A stretch of 64,000 nucleotides of DNA from Pseudomonas sp. (GTDB lineage Bacteria; Pseudomonadota; Gammaproteobacteria; Pseudomonadales; Pseudomonadaceae): positions 1 through 64,000 of the forward strand of contig JAUSOF010000017.1 of assembly GCA_030656145.1 (NCBI GenBank), in the 5' to 3' direction. A program made the translations under genes and the position numbers. The notes under the pieces are model-generated. The model was not told the DNA's origin and ran no database searches. It was given only the letters and a program-made list of their open reading frames with translations. Shown piece by piece: positions 13,775 through 24,184 of this stretch (positions are counted from its first letter, which is position 1; each line of letters starts with the position of its first letter).

Positions 13775-13915
13775 ATTTAAACAAGCAGTTGCGTACGTAT
13801 TCTTCGATTCTGGATTAGGTGCGTAGTGCTTGTCGGGTGGCGTCACGGCCCACATTGCAGGGCTGTGTCGTTCATCATGGTGATGAATAGCTGAATCGCC
13901 AAGCAGGTGTTCAGC

Positions 13916-13951
13916 AAAAAAACCGGAACCTTCAAAGGTTCCGGTTTTTTT
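13916..13951 (+). terminator. Rho-independent terminator after the tRNA-Ser trailer
   Basis: AAAAAAACCGGAACC (13916-13930) pairs with GGTTCCGGTTTTTTT (13937-13951) around a 6-base loop. The stem has A-runs and T-runs on both sides, so it can end transcripts from either direction. Confidence 0.93.
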
Positions 13952-14282
13952 ATGCCTGTCGAGCGGGATTTTCTGCCGTATTGGGCGCTGGCCGTTGGCT
14001 TTGAGGGTGGCGGAGCACTTAGTCCTTAGGCGTCGTCGAAGAGGCGCTAGTGAGTGGCGTTGCCTTTGTATACAGGTTTTGGGCAGGCATTTAGCCAGGA
14101 TTGGTAGCGTATGCAGTGCGCTTGTCGATGGGCTGATAAGCCAGTCTAGCGCCTAGTGCCGCAATGCAATTGCAGGGTAGTGGCGCGATCAGCAATGCTC
14201 CGGGCTCGGCTCAGCAATAGCCGTGGGGCGGTTGTTGTGGTGCAAGCAGCAGTGCGCGCGGATATGGCCTTTCTACTGCAGC
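13952..14282. other. Gap without a recognisable gene
   Basis: About 330 bases lie between the tRNA-Ser terminator and the end of the minus-strand gene at 14283. Only short frames are present, none with a ribosome site plus a family match. No repeat or RNA gene was recognised. Confidence 0.6.
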
Positions 14283-15053
14283 TCAATCGTAAATATTCTT
14301 CTTCTTCCAGTCTTCATCGCCGCCCAGGCTTTTCAAGCCATCGGTCAGCTCGCTGACGTCATCCGCCTTCGGTTTGCCCATGTCCACGACCATTGCATTG
14401 GCGCGGGCGAGTTGGCTTTCGAATTTTTGCAGGGGTGCCTGGTAGCGCGCTGTGTCGGCTTGTTTGCGCAGGTACTGCGCGCCGCGCTCGAATGCGAGGC
14501 GTGCCTGGCCCGGCTGATTCTGCTGCAGGGCCTGATGGCCGAGGTTGCCGAACAGCTCTATATGCAGTTGCACCAGCATTAGGCGTATTTCATTTGCCCA
14601 GTGTTTGGCTTCCTTGGCCGGCAGAATACCGTCTTGGGCACAGCGGGTGATTTGTCCGTGCAGATTTTCCAGCTGAAAGCGTACTTCTTTGGCTTTGGCT
14701 TCGTTATTGATCTGCTGTGGCGGGTTTTGTACCGGGATCGCATCGCCCTGGGCAATCAGCAGGCGCAGTGCCTCCAGCTGCGCTCTGCTGTCGGCATTGC
14801 CTGGCTGTAATTGCACCAGGCGCTGAGTGAAGTGCTCCTGCAGGCGACTGAGCATCAGCTTTAGCTGGGGCGTCATCAGCTGTCCGGGCAATAATTCCGA
14901 TACAGTGCTGCAGCGGCGGATACGGTCGTTGAGCTCGACCCGCAGGCGGGTCTTTTCCAGTTTGTTTTTCTCGACCGTGTGATTGACAAAGGCGATCGCT
15001 ATTAATAAGACGATACCGCCGACAATCAGCAGGGTAATGACCAGTGGGGACAT
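14283..15053 (-). CDS. Conserved hypothetical inner-membrane-anchored protein
   Basis: I do not recognise a named family. From ATG 15053 the product is 256 residues: one N-terminal membrane helix (PLVITLLIVGGIVLLIAIAFV, about 3-22), then a charged, helix-rich cytoplasmic part with many Gln/Glu/Leu and likely coiled coils (RIRRCSTVSELL, SRLQEHFTQRLVQLQ, FERGAQYLRKQADTARYQAPLQ), ending GGDEDWKKKNIYD. A bitopic protein with a helical TPR-like body is the best physical description. GAGG sits 10 bases before ATG 15053; the frame also opens 51 bases earlier. It is divergent from the tRNA-Glu/Gly operon. Confidence 0.75.
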   Translation of the reverse strand: MSPLVITLLIVGGIVLLIAIAFVNHTVEKNKLEKTRLRVELNDRIRRCSTVSELLPGQLMTPQLKLMLSRLQEHFTQRLVQLQPGNADSRAQLEALRLLIAQGDAIPVQNPPQQINNEAKAKEVRFQLENLHGQITRCAQDGILPAKEAKHWANEIRLMLVQLHIELFGNLGHQALQQNQPGQARLAFERGAQYLRKQADTARYQAPLQKFESQLARANAMVVDMGKPKADDVSELTDGLKSLGGDEDWKKKNIYD

Positions 15054-15171
15054 CGGTGCCGCCTCGTAAATGCTGTTTTCGTCGGAGTGTAGTGCCTTAG
15101 TCACGGTGCTGATAGAGCCGCTGTATAATCTGCCCTGAAGTCGTTGATTTTAAAAAAATTTTACAGAGAGG

Positions 15172-15200
15172 TTGACGACCCTGCGCAGGATCCATAGAAT
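15172..15200 (+). promoter_or_regulatory. Sigma-70 promoter of the tRNA-Glu/Gly operon
   Basis: TTGACG (15172-15177), a 17-base spacer and TAGAAT (15195-15200), followed at once by GCGCGCC, a GC-rich discriminator of the kind that makes stable-RNA promoters responsive to ppGpp. A perfect hairpin CAATGCTT-AA-AAGCATTG (15218-15235) lies in the leader before the first tRNA. Confidence 0.85.
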
Positions 15201-15273
15201 GCGCGCCACTTCCAGAGCAATGCTTAAAAGCATTGAGCGGAAGCCGGAGAGTTAATTGTAGGTTCCGGGTTGC

Positions 15274-15349
15274 GTCCCCTTCGTCTAGTGGCCTAGGACA
15301 CCGCCCTTTCACGGCGGTAACAGGGGTTCGAGTCCCCTAGGGGACGCCA
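15274..15349 (+). tRNA. tRNA-Glu (anticodon TTC), copy 1
   Basis: A 76-base gene with encoded CCA. The acceptor stem GTCCCCT pairs with AGGGGAC, the anticodon loop CTTTCAC carries TTC, and the T-loop contains GTTCGAGTC. It is identical to copy 2 at 15523. First of four tRNAs behind the promoter at 15172. Confidence 0.97.
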
Positions 15350-15375
15350 TTATTGTTGTAGATACATGCTGTATT

Positions 15376-15451
<76 letters not shown>

Positions 15452-15483
15452 GATTTTGAGTAGCGTGTTGCAGCGCTGCTCGG

Positions 15484-15508
15484 TTCAACCGGTCACCAAC
15501 CGGTTGAA
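15484..15508 (+). repeat. Perfect hairpin in the spacer between the two tRNA pairs
   Basis: TTCAACCGGT (15484-15493) and ACCGGTTGAA (15499-15508) pair around a 5-base loop. It lies between tRNA-Gly copy 1 and tRNA-Glu copy 2 and has no T-tail, so an RNase III/RNase E processing structure is more likely than a terminator. Confidence 0.7.
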
Positions 15509-15522
15509 GCAATAAGTTCCAG

Positions 15523-15598
15523 GTCCCCTTCGTCTAGTGGCCTAGGACACCGCCCTTTCACGGCGGTAACAGGGGTTCGAGTCCCCTAGGGGACGCCA
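15523..15598 (+). tRNA. tRNA-Glu (anticodon TTC), copy 2
   Basis: Base-for-base identical to copy 1 over all 76 bases including CCA. The flanking GTTGTAGAT after both copies shows that the pair arose by tandem duplication of a Glu-Gly unit. Confidence 0.97.
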
Positions 15599-15616
15599 TT
15601 TTGTTGTAGATGCACC

Positions 15617-15692
<76 letters not shown>

Positions 15693-15699
15693 AATAAAC

Positions 15700-15728
15700 A
15701 AAAACGCCGCTCACTGAGCGGCGTTTTT
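15700..15728 (+). terminator. Rho-independent terminator 1 of the tRNA operon
   Basis: AAAAACGCCGCTCA (15700-15713) pairs with TGAGCGGCGTTTTT (15715-15728). The inner pairs must open to form a loop, leaving a strong GC stem with a T-tail; the A-run makes it bidirectional. Confidence 0.93.
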
Positions 15729-15753
15729 GTGTCTGCAGTATGTGTCGCACAAG

Positions 15754-15787
15754 AAAAGCCCGCCGGTAATGCCGTGCGGGCTTTTTG
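15754..15787 (+). terminator. Rho-independent terminator 2 of the tRNA operon
   Basis: AAAAGCCCGC pairs with GCGGGCTTTTT around a loop that is itself partly paired (CGG..CCG). Tandem terminators after stable-RNA operons are common and prevent read-through into tpx. Confidence 0.88.
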
Positions 15788-16019
15788 CTTTCACCACTAT
15801 CCATGTGCCACCGAGCCGCGGCTGGTTTCACCGGCATTCCGGGTAGACTGAGGCTTTGTGCCGGGTGGCGTATAGAAAGAGGTGGCTACAGGTCCTGCGA
15901 TCTCGCCCTCCTGTCATTTGTACGCAACACCTGACGGGTGCATTAGCCTTTTGTGTCGACGTCATGTTTAACTCTTGCTTGGTTTTTCGCTTACATCCCC
16001 CCCACAGAGGACACTTCCG

Positions 16020-16520
16020 ATGGCTCAAGTAACCCTGCACGGCACCCCGGTACACGTAGATGGTCAGCTGCCTCAGGTCGGACAACAAGCACCGGCGTTC
16101 AGCCTGGTGGGCAACGACCTGGCCGATGTCAGCCTGGCTAGCCTGTCAGGCAAGCGCAAAGTACTGAATATTTTCCCTAGCGTAGATACCCCGACCTGCG
16201 CGACCTCGGTACGCACGTTCAACGCCAGTGCCAGCAAGCTGGATAACACTGTAGTGCTCTGCATTTCCGCCGACCTGCCGTTCGCCCAGGCGCGCTTCTG
16301 TGGTGCTGAAGGCTTGGATAACGTAATCAACCTATCGACCATGCGCGGCGCCGATTTCCTCAACAACTATGGCGTAGCCATCGCCGATGGCCCGCTGACC
16401 GGCGTCGCTGCCCGCGCAGTGGTGGTGCTTGATGAGCAGGACAATGTCCTGCACAGCGAACTGGTTGCCGAGATCGGTGACGAGCCGAACTACGAGGCGG
16501 CGCTGGCTGTGCTCAAGTAA
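16020..16520 (+). CDS. tpx: Thiol peroxidase (atypical 2-Cys peroxiredoxin)
   Basis: Reduces peroxides, with a preference for alkyl hydroperoxides, using thioredoxin. The 166-residue product has the peroxidatic Cys in [11 protein letters not shown] (about residue 60) and the resolving Cys in RFCGAEG (about 94), both conserved in Tpx. ATG 16020 follows GAGGACACTTCCG; the frame opens 45 bases earlier at a weaker start. It is monocistronic, with a terminator 16 bases downstream. The upstream gap (15788-16019) holds no further gene. Its substrate link to trxB at 453 is through thioredoxin. Confidence 0.96.
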   Translation: MAQVTLHGTPVHVDGQLPQVGQQAPAFSLVGNDLADVSLASLSGKRKVLNIFPSVDTPTCATSVRTFNASASKLDNTVVLCISADLPFAQARFCGAEGLDNVINLSTMRGADFLNNYGVAIADGPLTGVAARAVVVLDEQDNVLHSELVAEIGDEPNYEAALAVLK

Positions 16521-16536
16521 TACCCCGGCAATACCG

Positions 16537-16562
16537 ACGGCCTCCATTGGAGGCCGTTTTCA
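16537..16562 (+). terminator. Rho-independent terminator of tpx
   Basis: ACGGCCTCC (16537-16545) pairs with GGAGGCCGT (16549-16557) and is followed by TTTTC. Confidence 0.85.
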
Positions 16563-16675
16563 TTTGTGTCTCAGGGGCTTAGCGGCGTCAGCTATAGGTA
16601 AATAGCCGGTAAAGAGGCTTTGCTTCACCCCTGATACTGCTTATCGTTCAGGCACTCAAAGGAAGTGACGCCGCC

Positions 16676-17887
16676 ATGCCTGAAACAACTGCAATGCCCC
16701 GTACCTCTAAGCAGTCACGCCAATGGCTGACTGGCCTGATTCTATTGGCGCTGCTGCTCGTGCTGATCTGGTGGTTCTGGCCCGGTAAGCCGCAGGCCCC
16801 AGCGGGAGGTCGCTGGCGCGATGGCGGGCCGGTGCCGGTGCGGGTGGCGACTGTCACCCAAGGCGATTTCCCGGTTGAGCTGAAAGCGCTGGGCACAGTG
16901 ACCGCCTTCAACACCGTGAATGTGCGTAGCCGGGTGGAAGGCGAGTTGGTCAAGTTGCTGTTCGAGGACGGTCAGCGAGTCAAGGCTGGCGATTTGCTCG
17001 CGGTGATCGACCCACGGCCATATGAAGTGGCCCTGCAACAAGCCCAGGGGGCGCAGCAGGAGAATCAGGCGCAGTTGCACAATGCCGAGTCGGACCTGGC
17101 CCGTTACCGTGGCCTGTATGCCGAGGACTCAATCGCCAAGCAGACCCTCGACACCCAGCAGGCTTTGGTTAATCAATACCGCGGCGCCCTCAAAAGCAAT
17201 CAGGCTGCAGTGGCTGAGGCGCGTCTGAACCTCGACTTTACCCAGGTGCGCGCCCCCATCAGCGGGCGTCTCGGTCTTCGTCAGGTGGATCTCGGCAACC
17301 TGGTCAATTCCGGCGATGCGTTGCCGTTGGTGGTGATTACCCAAACCCTGCCAATTTCCCTGATGTTTACTCTGCCTGAGGCCGAGTTGCCGGCGGTGCT
17401 GCTTCAATTCAGAACCGGGCAGACCCTGCGCGTCGAAGCCTGGGACCGCAGCGAGAAACGCCAACTGGCCGAAGGGCAGCTCGACAGCCTGGATAACCTG
17501 ATCGATACCGCTACCGGCACGGTCAAGCTCAAGGCGCGCTTCGAGAATGCCGAAGAGCTGTTATTCCCCAATCAGTTCGTCAATGTCCGTCTGCTGGTGG
17601 AAACCCGCGAGCAGGCTCTGCTTATTCCCGCTGCAGCCTTGCAATTCGGGGCGCGCGGTACCTTCGTCTATGTGATCGATGAGCAAGACAAGGTGCAGGT
17701 GCGCCCGGTCGTGGCAGGGCCGAGCAATGGCCAGGTGACATTGATCGAGGAGGGTGTCGTTGCGGGCGAGCGCCTGGTATTGGAGGGCACCGACCGTCTG
17801 CGTGACGGCAGCGCCGTCGAAGTGGTTGTTGAAGGCCAGGCGCCGAACGCCCAGCAAACCAACGCGCGGATACCTAAAGACGCATGA
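16676..17887 (+). CDS. muxA: RND efflux periplasmic adaptor MuxA (MdtA-like)
   Basis: The membrane-fusion subunit that bridges the MuxB/MuxC pump to the OpmB outer-membrane channel. The 403 residues begin with an uncleaved inner-membrane helix ([19 protein letters not shown], about 19-37), then the lipoyl halves ([27 protein letters not shown] and [20 protein letters not shown]) around an alpha-hairpin, and a beta-barrel domain with membrane-proximal part. It overlaps muxB by four bases (ATGA). In P. aeruginosa MuxABC-OpmB is one operon with two different RND pumps, and that layout is reproduced here; the E. coli counterpart is MdtABC. Confidence 0.93.
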   Translation: MPETTAMPRTSKQSRQWLTGLILLALLLVLIWWFWPGKPQAPAGGRWRDGGPVPVRVATVTQGDFPVELKALGTVTAFNTVNVRSRVEGELVKLLFEDGQRVKAGDLLAVIDPRPYEVALQQAQGAQQENQAQLHNAESDLARYRGLYAEDSIAKQTLDTQQALVNQYRGALKSNQAAVAEARLNLDFTQVRAPISGRLGLRQVDLGNLVNSGDALPLVVITQTLPISLMFTLPEAELPAVLLQFRTGQTLRVEAWDRSEKRQLAEGQLDSLDNLIDTATGTVKLKARFENAEELLFPNQFVNVRLLVETREQALLIPAAALQFGARGTFVYVIDEQDKVQVRPVVAGPSNGQVTLIEEGVVAGERLVLEGTDRLRDGSAVEVVVEGQAPNAQQTNARIPKDA

Positions 17888-20800
17888 ACGCCTCTCGCCT
17901 GTTCATCCTGCGTCCGGTCGCCACTACCCTGATCATGCTGGCAATCTTCCTTAGTGGGTTGATTGCCTATCGCCTGCTGCCAGTGTCGGCGTTACCGGAA
18001 GTGGATTACCCAACCATTCGGGTGATGACTCTGTACCCCGGCGCCAGTCCGGATGTAATGACCAGTGCGGTGACCGCGCCACTGGAGCGTCAGTTCGGCC
18101 AGATGGCGGGCTTGAAGCAGATGTCCTCGACCAGTTCCGGCGGCGCTTCAGTGATCACCCTGCGCTTCAATCTGGACGTAAGGCTGGATGTCGCCGAGCA
18201 GGAAGTGCAGGCGGCGATCAACGGGGCGAGCAACCTGCTGCCCGGCGATCTGCCGGCGCCGCCGGTGTACAACAAGGTCAACCCGGCGGACACCCCGGTA
18301 CTGACCCTGGCCATCCGCTCGAAAACCCTGCCGTTGCCGCAGGTGTTCGACCTGGTCGATACCCGCCTGGCGCAGAAACTGGCGCAAACCAGCGGCGTCG
18401 GCCTGGTCACCCTGGCCGGTGGCCAACGCCCTGCGGTGCGGATTCGGGTCAACCCACAAGCCCTGGCCGCCTATGGCCTGAACCTCTCCGATGTGCGCAG
18501 CCTGATCACCGCGAGCAACGTCAACCAACCGAAAGGCAACTTCGATGGCCCGACCCGGGTCTCGCAACTGGATGCTAACGACCAGCTGAAATCACCGGAT
18601 GAATATCGCGAGCTGATCTTGAGTTACCAGGACGGTGCAGTGCTGCGCCTGAAGGATGTTGCCGAAATAGTCGACGGTGCGGAGAACAATCGTCTGGCAG
18701 CGTGGGCCAACCGTAACGAGGCGGTGCTGGTCAATGTCCAGCGTCAGCCTGGCGCCAATGTGATCGAGGTGGTCGACCGCATCCAGGCACTGCTGCCCAG
18801 CCTCACCGAAGGCTTGCCGGCCAGTGTCGAGGTCAGCGTGCTGACCGACCGCACCCAGACCATTCGCGCCGCGGTGCGTGATGTGCAGCACGAGTTGCTG
18901 CTGGCGGTGCTGCTGGTGGTGCTGGTGACATTCCTGTTCCTGCGCAAGCTGTCGGCAACGATTATCCCGTCGATCGTCGTGCCATTGTCGCTGGTCGGTA
19001 CGTTCGGCGTGATGTACCTGGCTGGCTTCACCATCAACAACCTGACCTTGATGGCCCTGACCATCGCCACCGGCTTCGTGGTCGACGACGCCATCGTCAT
19101 GCTGGAAAACATCGCCCGGCACCTGGAAGCTGGCGAAACCCCCATGAATGCTGCGCTAAAGGGCGCCAAGCAGATCGGCTTTACGCTGATTTCGCTGACT
19201 ATCTCGCTGATCGCGGTGCTGATTCCGCTGTTGTTCATGGCCGACGTGGTGGGGCGACTGTTCCGCGAGTTCGCCATTACCCTGGCGGTGGCGATCCTGA
19301 TTTCCCTGGTGGTTTCGCTGACACTGACGCCGATGATGTGTGCGCGCCTGCTCAAGCATGAGCCGGAGGCGGAGCAGGGGCGCTTCTACAAGGCCAGCGG
19401 TGCCTTTATCGATGGCATGATTGCGCGCTATGGCATCTGGCTGCAGTGGGTGCTCAAGCGCCAGCCGCTGACCCTGCTGGTGGCCATCGCCACACTGGGC
19501 CTGACCGTGCTGCTTTACCTAGCCGTGCCCAAAGGTTTCTTTCCGGTGCAGGACACCGGGGTGATCCAGGGGATATCCGAGGCGCCGCAGTCGATTTCCT
19601 TCGGCGCCATGAGCGAGCGCCAGCAACGCCTGGCCGATGTGATCCTGCAGGACCCGGCGGTGGTCAGCCTGTCGTCCTATATTGGCGTGGATGGTGACAA
19701 TCCGACGCTCAACAGCGGACGTCTGTTGATCAACCTCAAGCCGCATGCCGAGCGCGATGTGACGGCTAGCCAGATCATCGAACGCCTGCGCCCGGAACTG
19801 GCCAAACTCACCGGTATCGAACTGTACCTGCAGCCGGTGCAGGATCTGACCATCGAGGATCGGGTCAGTCGCACCCAGTTCCAGTTCAGCATGGAGTCGC
19901 CTGAGCAGGCACTGTTGGAAGAATGGGTACCCAAACTGGTCGGCGCATTGCGTGAGCAGCCGCAACTCAGCGATGTCGCCAGCGACCTGCAAAGTCGCGG
20001 CCTGCAGGTGTTCCTGCAGATCGACCGGGACATCGCCGGGCGTCTCGGGGTGAGCATCGCCGACATCGACGACGCCCTCTATGACGCCTTCGGTCAGCGG
20101 CAGATATCCACTATCTATACCCAGGCCAGCCAGTACCGGGTGGTGCTGGAAAGCGTAAACGCCGGCAGTATTGGCCCGGCTGCGCTACGCCAGATCCATG
20201 TGGCGACTGCCGAAGGTGGGCAAGTTCCCCTGTCGTCGCTGGCGCGCATCGATGAGCGCGCGGCCAGCCTGCTGATCAACCACATCGGTCAGTTCCCGGC
20301 GGCGACCCTGTCATTCAATCTGGCCGAAGGGGTTTCCCTCGGCGAGGCGGTGGCGGTGATCGAACGGGTGCAGCAGGACATCGGCCTGCCGGGCGGGGTG
20401 CAGACCCAGTTCCAGGGCGCGGCCGAGGCTTTCCGCGCGTCCCTGTCGAGCACCTTGCTACTGATCCTGGCGGCAATCGTCACCATGTACATCGTCCTCG
20501 GGGTGCTCTATGAGAGCTACATTCACCCGATTACCATCCTCTCGACCTTGCCCTCGGCTGGGGTCGGCGCACTGTTGGCGTTGCTGCTGACCGGTAACGA
20601 CCTGGGCCTGATCGCGATCATCGGCATCATTTTGTTGATCGGTATCGTCAAGAAGAACGCAATCATGATGATCGACTTTGCCCTCGACGCCGAACGCAAC
20701 CAAGGCATGGCACCGGAGGCGGCGATCTATCAGGCGGCGCTGCTGCGTTTCCGGCCCATTCTGATGACCACCCTGGCCGCGCTATTCGGCGCCATCCCGC

Positions 20801-20976
20801 TGATGCTGGCTTCGGGCTCCGGCGCCGAACTGCGCCATCCGCTGGGCCTGGTGATGGTTGGCGGCCTGCTGCTTAGTCAGGTGCTGACGCTGTTCACCAC
20901 GCCGGTGATCTACCTGTACTTCGACCGCCTGTCGCGGCGCCTGACCGGACGCAGCGCGGCTGGGGTGCTGGTATGA
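17884..20976 (+). CDS. muxB: RND efflux pump subunit MuxB (MdtB-like)
   Basis: A proton-driven inner-membrane pump of 1030 residues with the 12-helix RND layout: helix 1 at about 9-29, a large periplasmic porter/docking domain, helices 2-6 around 330-520 carrying the proton-relay [13 protein letters not shown] (two Asp in helix 4 near 400), a second periplasmic domain, and helices 8-12 at the C-terminus ([15 protein letters not shown]). In MdtBC-type systems the B and C subunits form a 2:1 heterotrimer. It starts overlapping muxA. A REP element separates it from muxC by 100 bp, but no terminator is evident. Confidence 0.94.
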   Translation: MNASRLFILRPVATTLIMLAIFLSGLIAYRLLPVSALPEVDYPTIRVMTLYPGASPDVMTSAVTAPLERQFGQMAGLKQMSSTSSGGASVITLRFNLDVRLDVAEQEVQAAINGASNLLPGDLPAPPVYNKVNPADTPVLTLAIRSKTLPLPQVFDLVDTRLAQKLAQTSGVGLVTLAGGQRPAVRIRVNPQALAAYGLNLSDVRSLITASNVNQPKGNFDGPTRVSQLDANDQLKSPDEYRELILSYQDGAVLRLKDVAEIVDGAENNRLAAWANRNEAVLVNVQRQPGANVIEVVDRIQALLPSLTEGLPASVEVSVLTDRTQTIRAAVRDVQHELLLAVLLVVLVTFLFLRKLSATIIPSIVVPLSLVGTFGVMYLAGFTINNLTLMALTIATGFVVDDAIVMLENIARHLEAGETPMNAALKGAKQIGFTLISLTISLIAVLIPLLFMADVVGRLFREFAITLAVAILISLVVSLTLTPMMCARLLKHEPEAEQGRFYKASGAFIDGMIARYGIWLQWVLKRQPLTLLVAIATLGLTVLLYLAVPKGFFPVQDTGVIQGISEAPQSISFGAMSERQQRLADVILQDPAVVSLSSYIGVDGDNPTLNSGRLLINLKPHAERDVTASQIIERLRPELAKLTGIELYLQPVQDLTIEDRVSRTQFQFSMESPEQALLEEWVPKLVGALREQPQLSDVASDLQSRGLQVFLQIDRDIAGRLGVSIADIDDALYDAFGQRQISTIYTQASQYRVVLESVNAGSIGPAALRQIHVATAEGGQVPLSSLARIDERAASLLINHIGQFPAATLSFNLAEGVSLGEAVAVIERVQQDIGLPGGVQTQFQGAAEAFRASLSSTLLLILAAIVTMYIVLGVLYESYIHPITILSTLPSAGVGALLALLLTGNDLGLIAIIGIILLIGIVKKNAIMMIDFALDAERNQGMAPEAAIYQAALLRFRPILMTTLAALFGAIPLMLASGSGAELRHPLGLVMVGGLLLSQVLTLFTTPVIYLYFDRLSRRLTGRSAAGVLV

Positions 20977-20990
20977 ACGGCAATCACTGT

Positions 20991-21038
20991 GTAGGAGCGA
21001 ATTTATTCGCGAAACGGCCTGAATGGATCGCGAATAAA
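20991..21038. repeat. REP-type palindrome between muxB and muxC
   Basis: GTAGGAGCGAATTTATTCGC begins the element: GCGAAT and ATTCGC pair locally, and TTTATTCGCGA (21002-21012) also pairs with TCGCGAATAAA (21028-21038) over 11 bp. It is a typical pseudomonad REP placed inside the mux operon and could stabilise or attenuate the polycistronic message. Confidence 0.85.
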
Positions 21039-21076
21039 ACGGATTGCCGCCCGGCCGCTACTACAGAGGCAGTGGC

Positions 21077-24000
21077 GTGAACCTCTCCGCGCCCTTTATC
21101 CGCCGGCCGGTGGCGACCCTGCTGCTGAGTCTGGCGATTCTCCTGCTTGGCGGGGTCAGCTTCGGCCTGTTGCCAGTGGCGCCGCTGCCGCAGATGGATT
21201 TCCCGACTATCACGGTACAGGCCAGCCTGCCCGGCGCCAGCCCGCAGATCATGGCGTCCAGCGTGGCGACGCCGCTGGAGCGCTCACTCGGCACCATTGC
21301 CGGCATCAGCCAGATGAACAGCCGCAGCAGTCAGGGCAACACGCGGATCATGCTGCAGTTCGATCTGGACAAGGACATCAACGCCGCCGCCCGTGAGGTG
21401 CAGGCGGCGATCAATGCCGCGCGTGAACTGTTGCCCAGCGGCATGCGTGCGATGCCGACCTATCGCAAGGTCAATCCGTCGCAGGCGCCGATCATGGTGC
21501 TATCGCTGACCAGTGAGGTGCTGGACAAGGGCCAGTTGTATGACGTGGCGTCGACCATCCTGGCGCAGAAGCTCTCGCAGGTGACCGGCGTCGGTGAAGT
21601 GAGCATCGGTGGCAGTTCGCTGCCGGCAGTGCGTGTGGCCCTGGAACCGCGCCTGCTCGACCAGTACGGCATCGCCCTGGACGAGGTGCGCCAGGCGATC
21701 ACCGCAGCCAACGCCAAACGGCCGAAAGGTGCGGTGGAGCAGGGCGACCGGCACTGGCAGGTGCAGGCCAGCGACCAGCTGGAGAAAGCCGCCGATTACC
21801 TGCCGCTGATCATTCGCTATCAGGATGGCGCCGCCGTGCGTCTGGGTGACGTGGCGACGGTCAGCGACGGGGTAGAGGATCGCTATAACAGCGGCTTCTA
21901 TAATGATGAGCAAGCCGTGCTGCTGGTGGTCAACCGCCAGACCGGAGCCAATATCATTGAAACCATCGCCGGCATCCGCGAGCAGTTGCCGGCGCTGCGT
22001 GCGGTGATCCCGGCCAGCGTCAAGGTTGAAGTGGCAATGGATCGCTCGCCAGTGATTCGTGCCACCTTGCAGGAAGCCGAACACACCCTGTTGATTGCCG
22101 TGGCACTGGTGATTCTGGTGGTGTTCGCCTTTCTCGGCCGCTGGCGCGCGGCGCTGATCCCGGCGCTGGCGGTACCGGTGTCACTGGTGGGCACCTTTGC
22201 GGTGATGCACCTGCTCGGTTTTTCGCTGAACAACCTGTCGTTGATGGCGCTGATTATCGCCACCGGTCTGGTGGTGGACGACGCCATCGTAGTGCTGGAG
22301 AACATCACCCGGCATATCGAGGCCGGCGAAACACCTATGGCTGCCGCCTTCAAGGGCGCGCGCGAGGTGGGTTTCACCCTGCTGGCGATGAACCTGTCGC
22401 TGGTCGCGGTGTTCGTCTCGATCCTGTTTATGGGCGGTATCGTCGAACGCCTGTTCTATGAGTTTTCCATCACCCTGGCAGTGGCCATCGTCATCTCCCT
22501 GCTGGTCTCGCTGACCCTCACGCCAATGCTCTGCGCGCGCTGGCTCAAGCCTGAAAACCTGGAGCAGCCGAGCAATGCCATGCAGCGCATCGGGACGCGC
22601 GTGCAGGCTTGGGTACTGGGTGTGTATCAGCGCAGCCTGGATTGGGCGTTGCGTCATGCCTTGCTGATGCTGTTCAGCCTGCTGGCAACCATCGCGCTGA
22701 ATATCTTCCTGTTCGTCAGCGTGCCCAAGACCTTCTTGCCGCAGCAGGACACTGGTCAGCTGGTGGGCATGATCCGCGGCGACAACGGCCTGTCGTTTCA
22801 GGTGATGCAGCCGAAGATGGAGATTTTCCGCCGCGCCGTGCTGGCCGACCCGGCAGTGGAGAGCGTAGCCGGCTTTATTGGTGGCTCGGGCGGGATCAAC
22901 AACGCCTTCATGATCGTGCGCCTGAAGCCGGTGAGCGAGCGCAAGATTTCTTCGCAGCAGGTGATCGAGCGCCTGCGCCGCAGCGTGCCCAAGGTGCCTG
23001 GCGGACGGATGTTCCTCATGCCTGATCAGGATCTGCAGATCGGCGGGCGTGAAGGGCGCAGTTCGGAGAACGAATACATGCTGCTGTCCGGCGACCTGGA
23101 CCTGCTGCGCCAGTGGTTGCCGATTGTGCGTGAGGCACTGCGCGCCTTGCCCGAGCTCACCGATATCGACGCCAAGGAAGCCGACGGCACCCAGCAGATC
23201 CGTCTGCTGGTCGACCGCGATATGGCCAAGCGCCTGGGCATAGACATGGCCATGATCACCAGTGTGCTCAATAACGCCTTCAGCCAGCGCCAGGTGTCGA
23301 CGATTTACGACAGCCTTAACCAGTACAGCGTGGTGATGGAAATCAACCCGCAATACGCCCAGCACCCGGAAGCGCTGGAGCAGATTCAATTGATCAGCGC
23401 CGCGGGCGCCCGGGTGCCGCTGTCGAGCTTCGCCCGCTGGGAGCGCAGCCTGGAAGAGGACCGGGTGCACCACCAGGGTCAGTTCGCCGCGGAGAATATC
23501 GGCTTCGCCCTGGCCGAAGGCGTCAGCCTGGAGCAGGCCAGTGTGGCCATCGAACGCACGGTGGCGCGGCTCAACCTGCCGACCGAGGTGCAAGGCGTGC
23601 TCGGCGGCACCGGTGGCGCTTTCAAACAGACTCAGCAGAATCAACCGTGGATGATCCTGCTGGCTCTGGTCGTGGTGTATATCGTCCTCGGCGTGCTCTA
23701 TGAGAGTTACATCCACCCACTGACCATCCTTTCCACCTTGCCTTCGGCAGGGGTTGGCGCCTTGCTCGCGTTGCAGCTGATGAGCATCGAATTCAGCCTG
23801 ATCTCGCTGCTCGGCTTGTTCCTGCTGATCGGCATCGTCAAGAAGAACGCCATCCTGATGATCGACCTGGCCCTGCAGCTGGAACGCCAGCAGCACTTGA
23901 GCCCCGAAGACTCGATTCGCCAGGCCTGCCTGCTGCGCTTCCGGCCCATCATGATGACCACCCTGGCGGCGATCCTCGGCGCCCTGCCGTTGGTGCTGGG

Positions 24001-24184
24001 CAGCGCCGAAGGTTCGGAGATGCGCCAGCCGCTGGGCATCACCATCGTCGGCGGGCTTATTCTCAGCCAGTTGCTGACGCTCTACACCACCCCGGTGATC
24101 TACCTGTATTTCGATCGCCTGCGCCACCGGGTCAACCGCTGGCGCGGCGTGCGTACTGACGCTGCTTTGGAAATCCCGTTATGA
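21077..24184 (+). CDS. muxC: RND efflux pump subunit MuxC (MdtC-like)
   Basis: The second inner-membrane RND pump of the operon, 1035 residues and clearly paralogous to MuxB. Helix 1 is VATLLLSLAILLLGGVSFGLL. The proton-relay motif GLVVDDAIVVLENITRHIEAG lies near 400 and the C-terminal helix motif [15 protein letters not shown] near 925. I chose GTG 21077 because AGAGG lies eight bases before it and the product then begins MNLSAPFIRRPVATL like homologues; the frame opens 33 bases earlier inside the REP-adjacent sequence. It overlaps opmB by ATGA. Confidence 0.93.
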   Translation: MNLSAPFIRRPVATLLLSLAILLLGGVSFGLLPVAPLPQMDFPTITVQASLPGASPQIMASSVATPLERSLGTIAGISQMNSRSSQGNTRIMLQFDLDKDINAAAREVQAAINAARELLPSGMRAMPTYRKVNPSQAPIMVLSLTSEVLDKGQLYDVASTILAQKLSQVTGVGEVSIGGSSLPAVRVALEPRLLDQYGIALDEVRQAITAANAKRPKGAVEQGDRHWQVQASDQLEKAADYLPLIIRYQDGAAVRLGDVATVSDGVEDRYNSGFYNDEQAVLLVVNRQTGANIIETIAGIREQLPALRAVIPASVKVEVAMDRSPVIRATLQEAEHTLLIAVALVILVVFAFLGRWRAALIPALAVPVSLVGTFAVMHLLGFSLNNLSLMALIIATGLVVDDAIVVLENITRHIEAGETPMAAAFKGAREVGFTLLAMNLSLVAVFVSILFMGGIVERLFYEFSITLAVAIVISLLVSLTLTPMLCARWLKPENLEQPSNAMQRIGTRVQAWVLGVYQRSLDWALRHALLMLFSLLATIALNIFLFVSVPKTFLPQQDTGQLVGMIRGDNGLSFQVMQPKMEIFRRAVLADPAVESVAGFIGGSGGINNAFMIVRLKPVSERKISSQQVIERLRRSVPKVPGGRMFLMPDQDLQIGGREGRSSENEYMLLSGDLDLLRQWLPIVREALRALPELTDIDAKEADGTQQIRLLVDRDMAKRLGIDMAMITSVLNNAFSQRQVSTIYDSLNQYSVVMEINPQYAQHPEALEQIQLISAAGARVPLSSFARWERSLEEDRVHHQGQFAAENIGFALAEGVSLEQASVAIERTVARLNLPTEVQGVLGGTGGAFKQTQQNQPWMILLALVVVYIVLGVLYESYIHPLTILSTLPSAGVGALLALQLMSIEFSLISLLGLFLLIGIVKKNAILMIDLALQLERQQHLSPEDSIRQACLLRFRPIMMTTLAAILGALPLVLGSAEGSEMRQPLGITIVGGLILSQLLTLYTTPVIYLYFDRLRHRVNRWRGVRTDAALEIPL

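Noticed and set aside
22181..24127. Very long open frame (about 650 codons) antisense to muxC
   Set aside because: High-GC codon-position bias keeps the opposite strand open; the product is rich in His, Gln, Arg and Asp with no family features, and muxC is a certain gene on the other strand.
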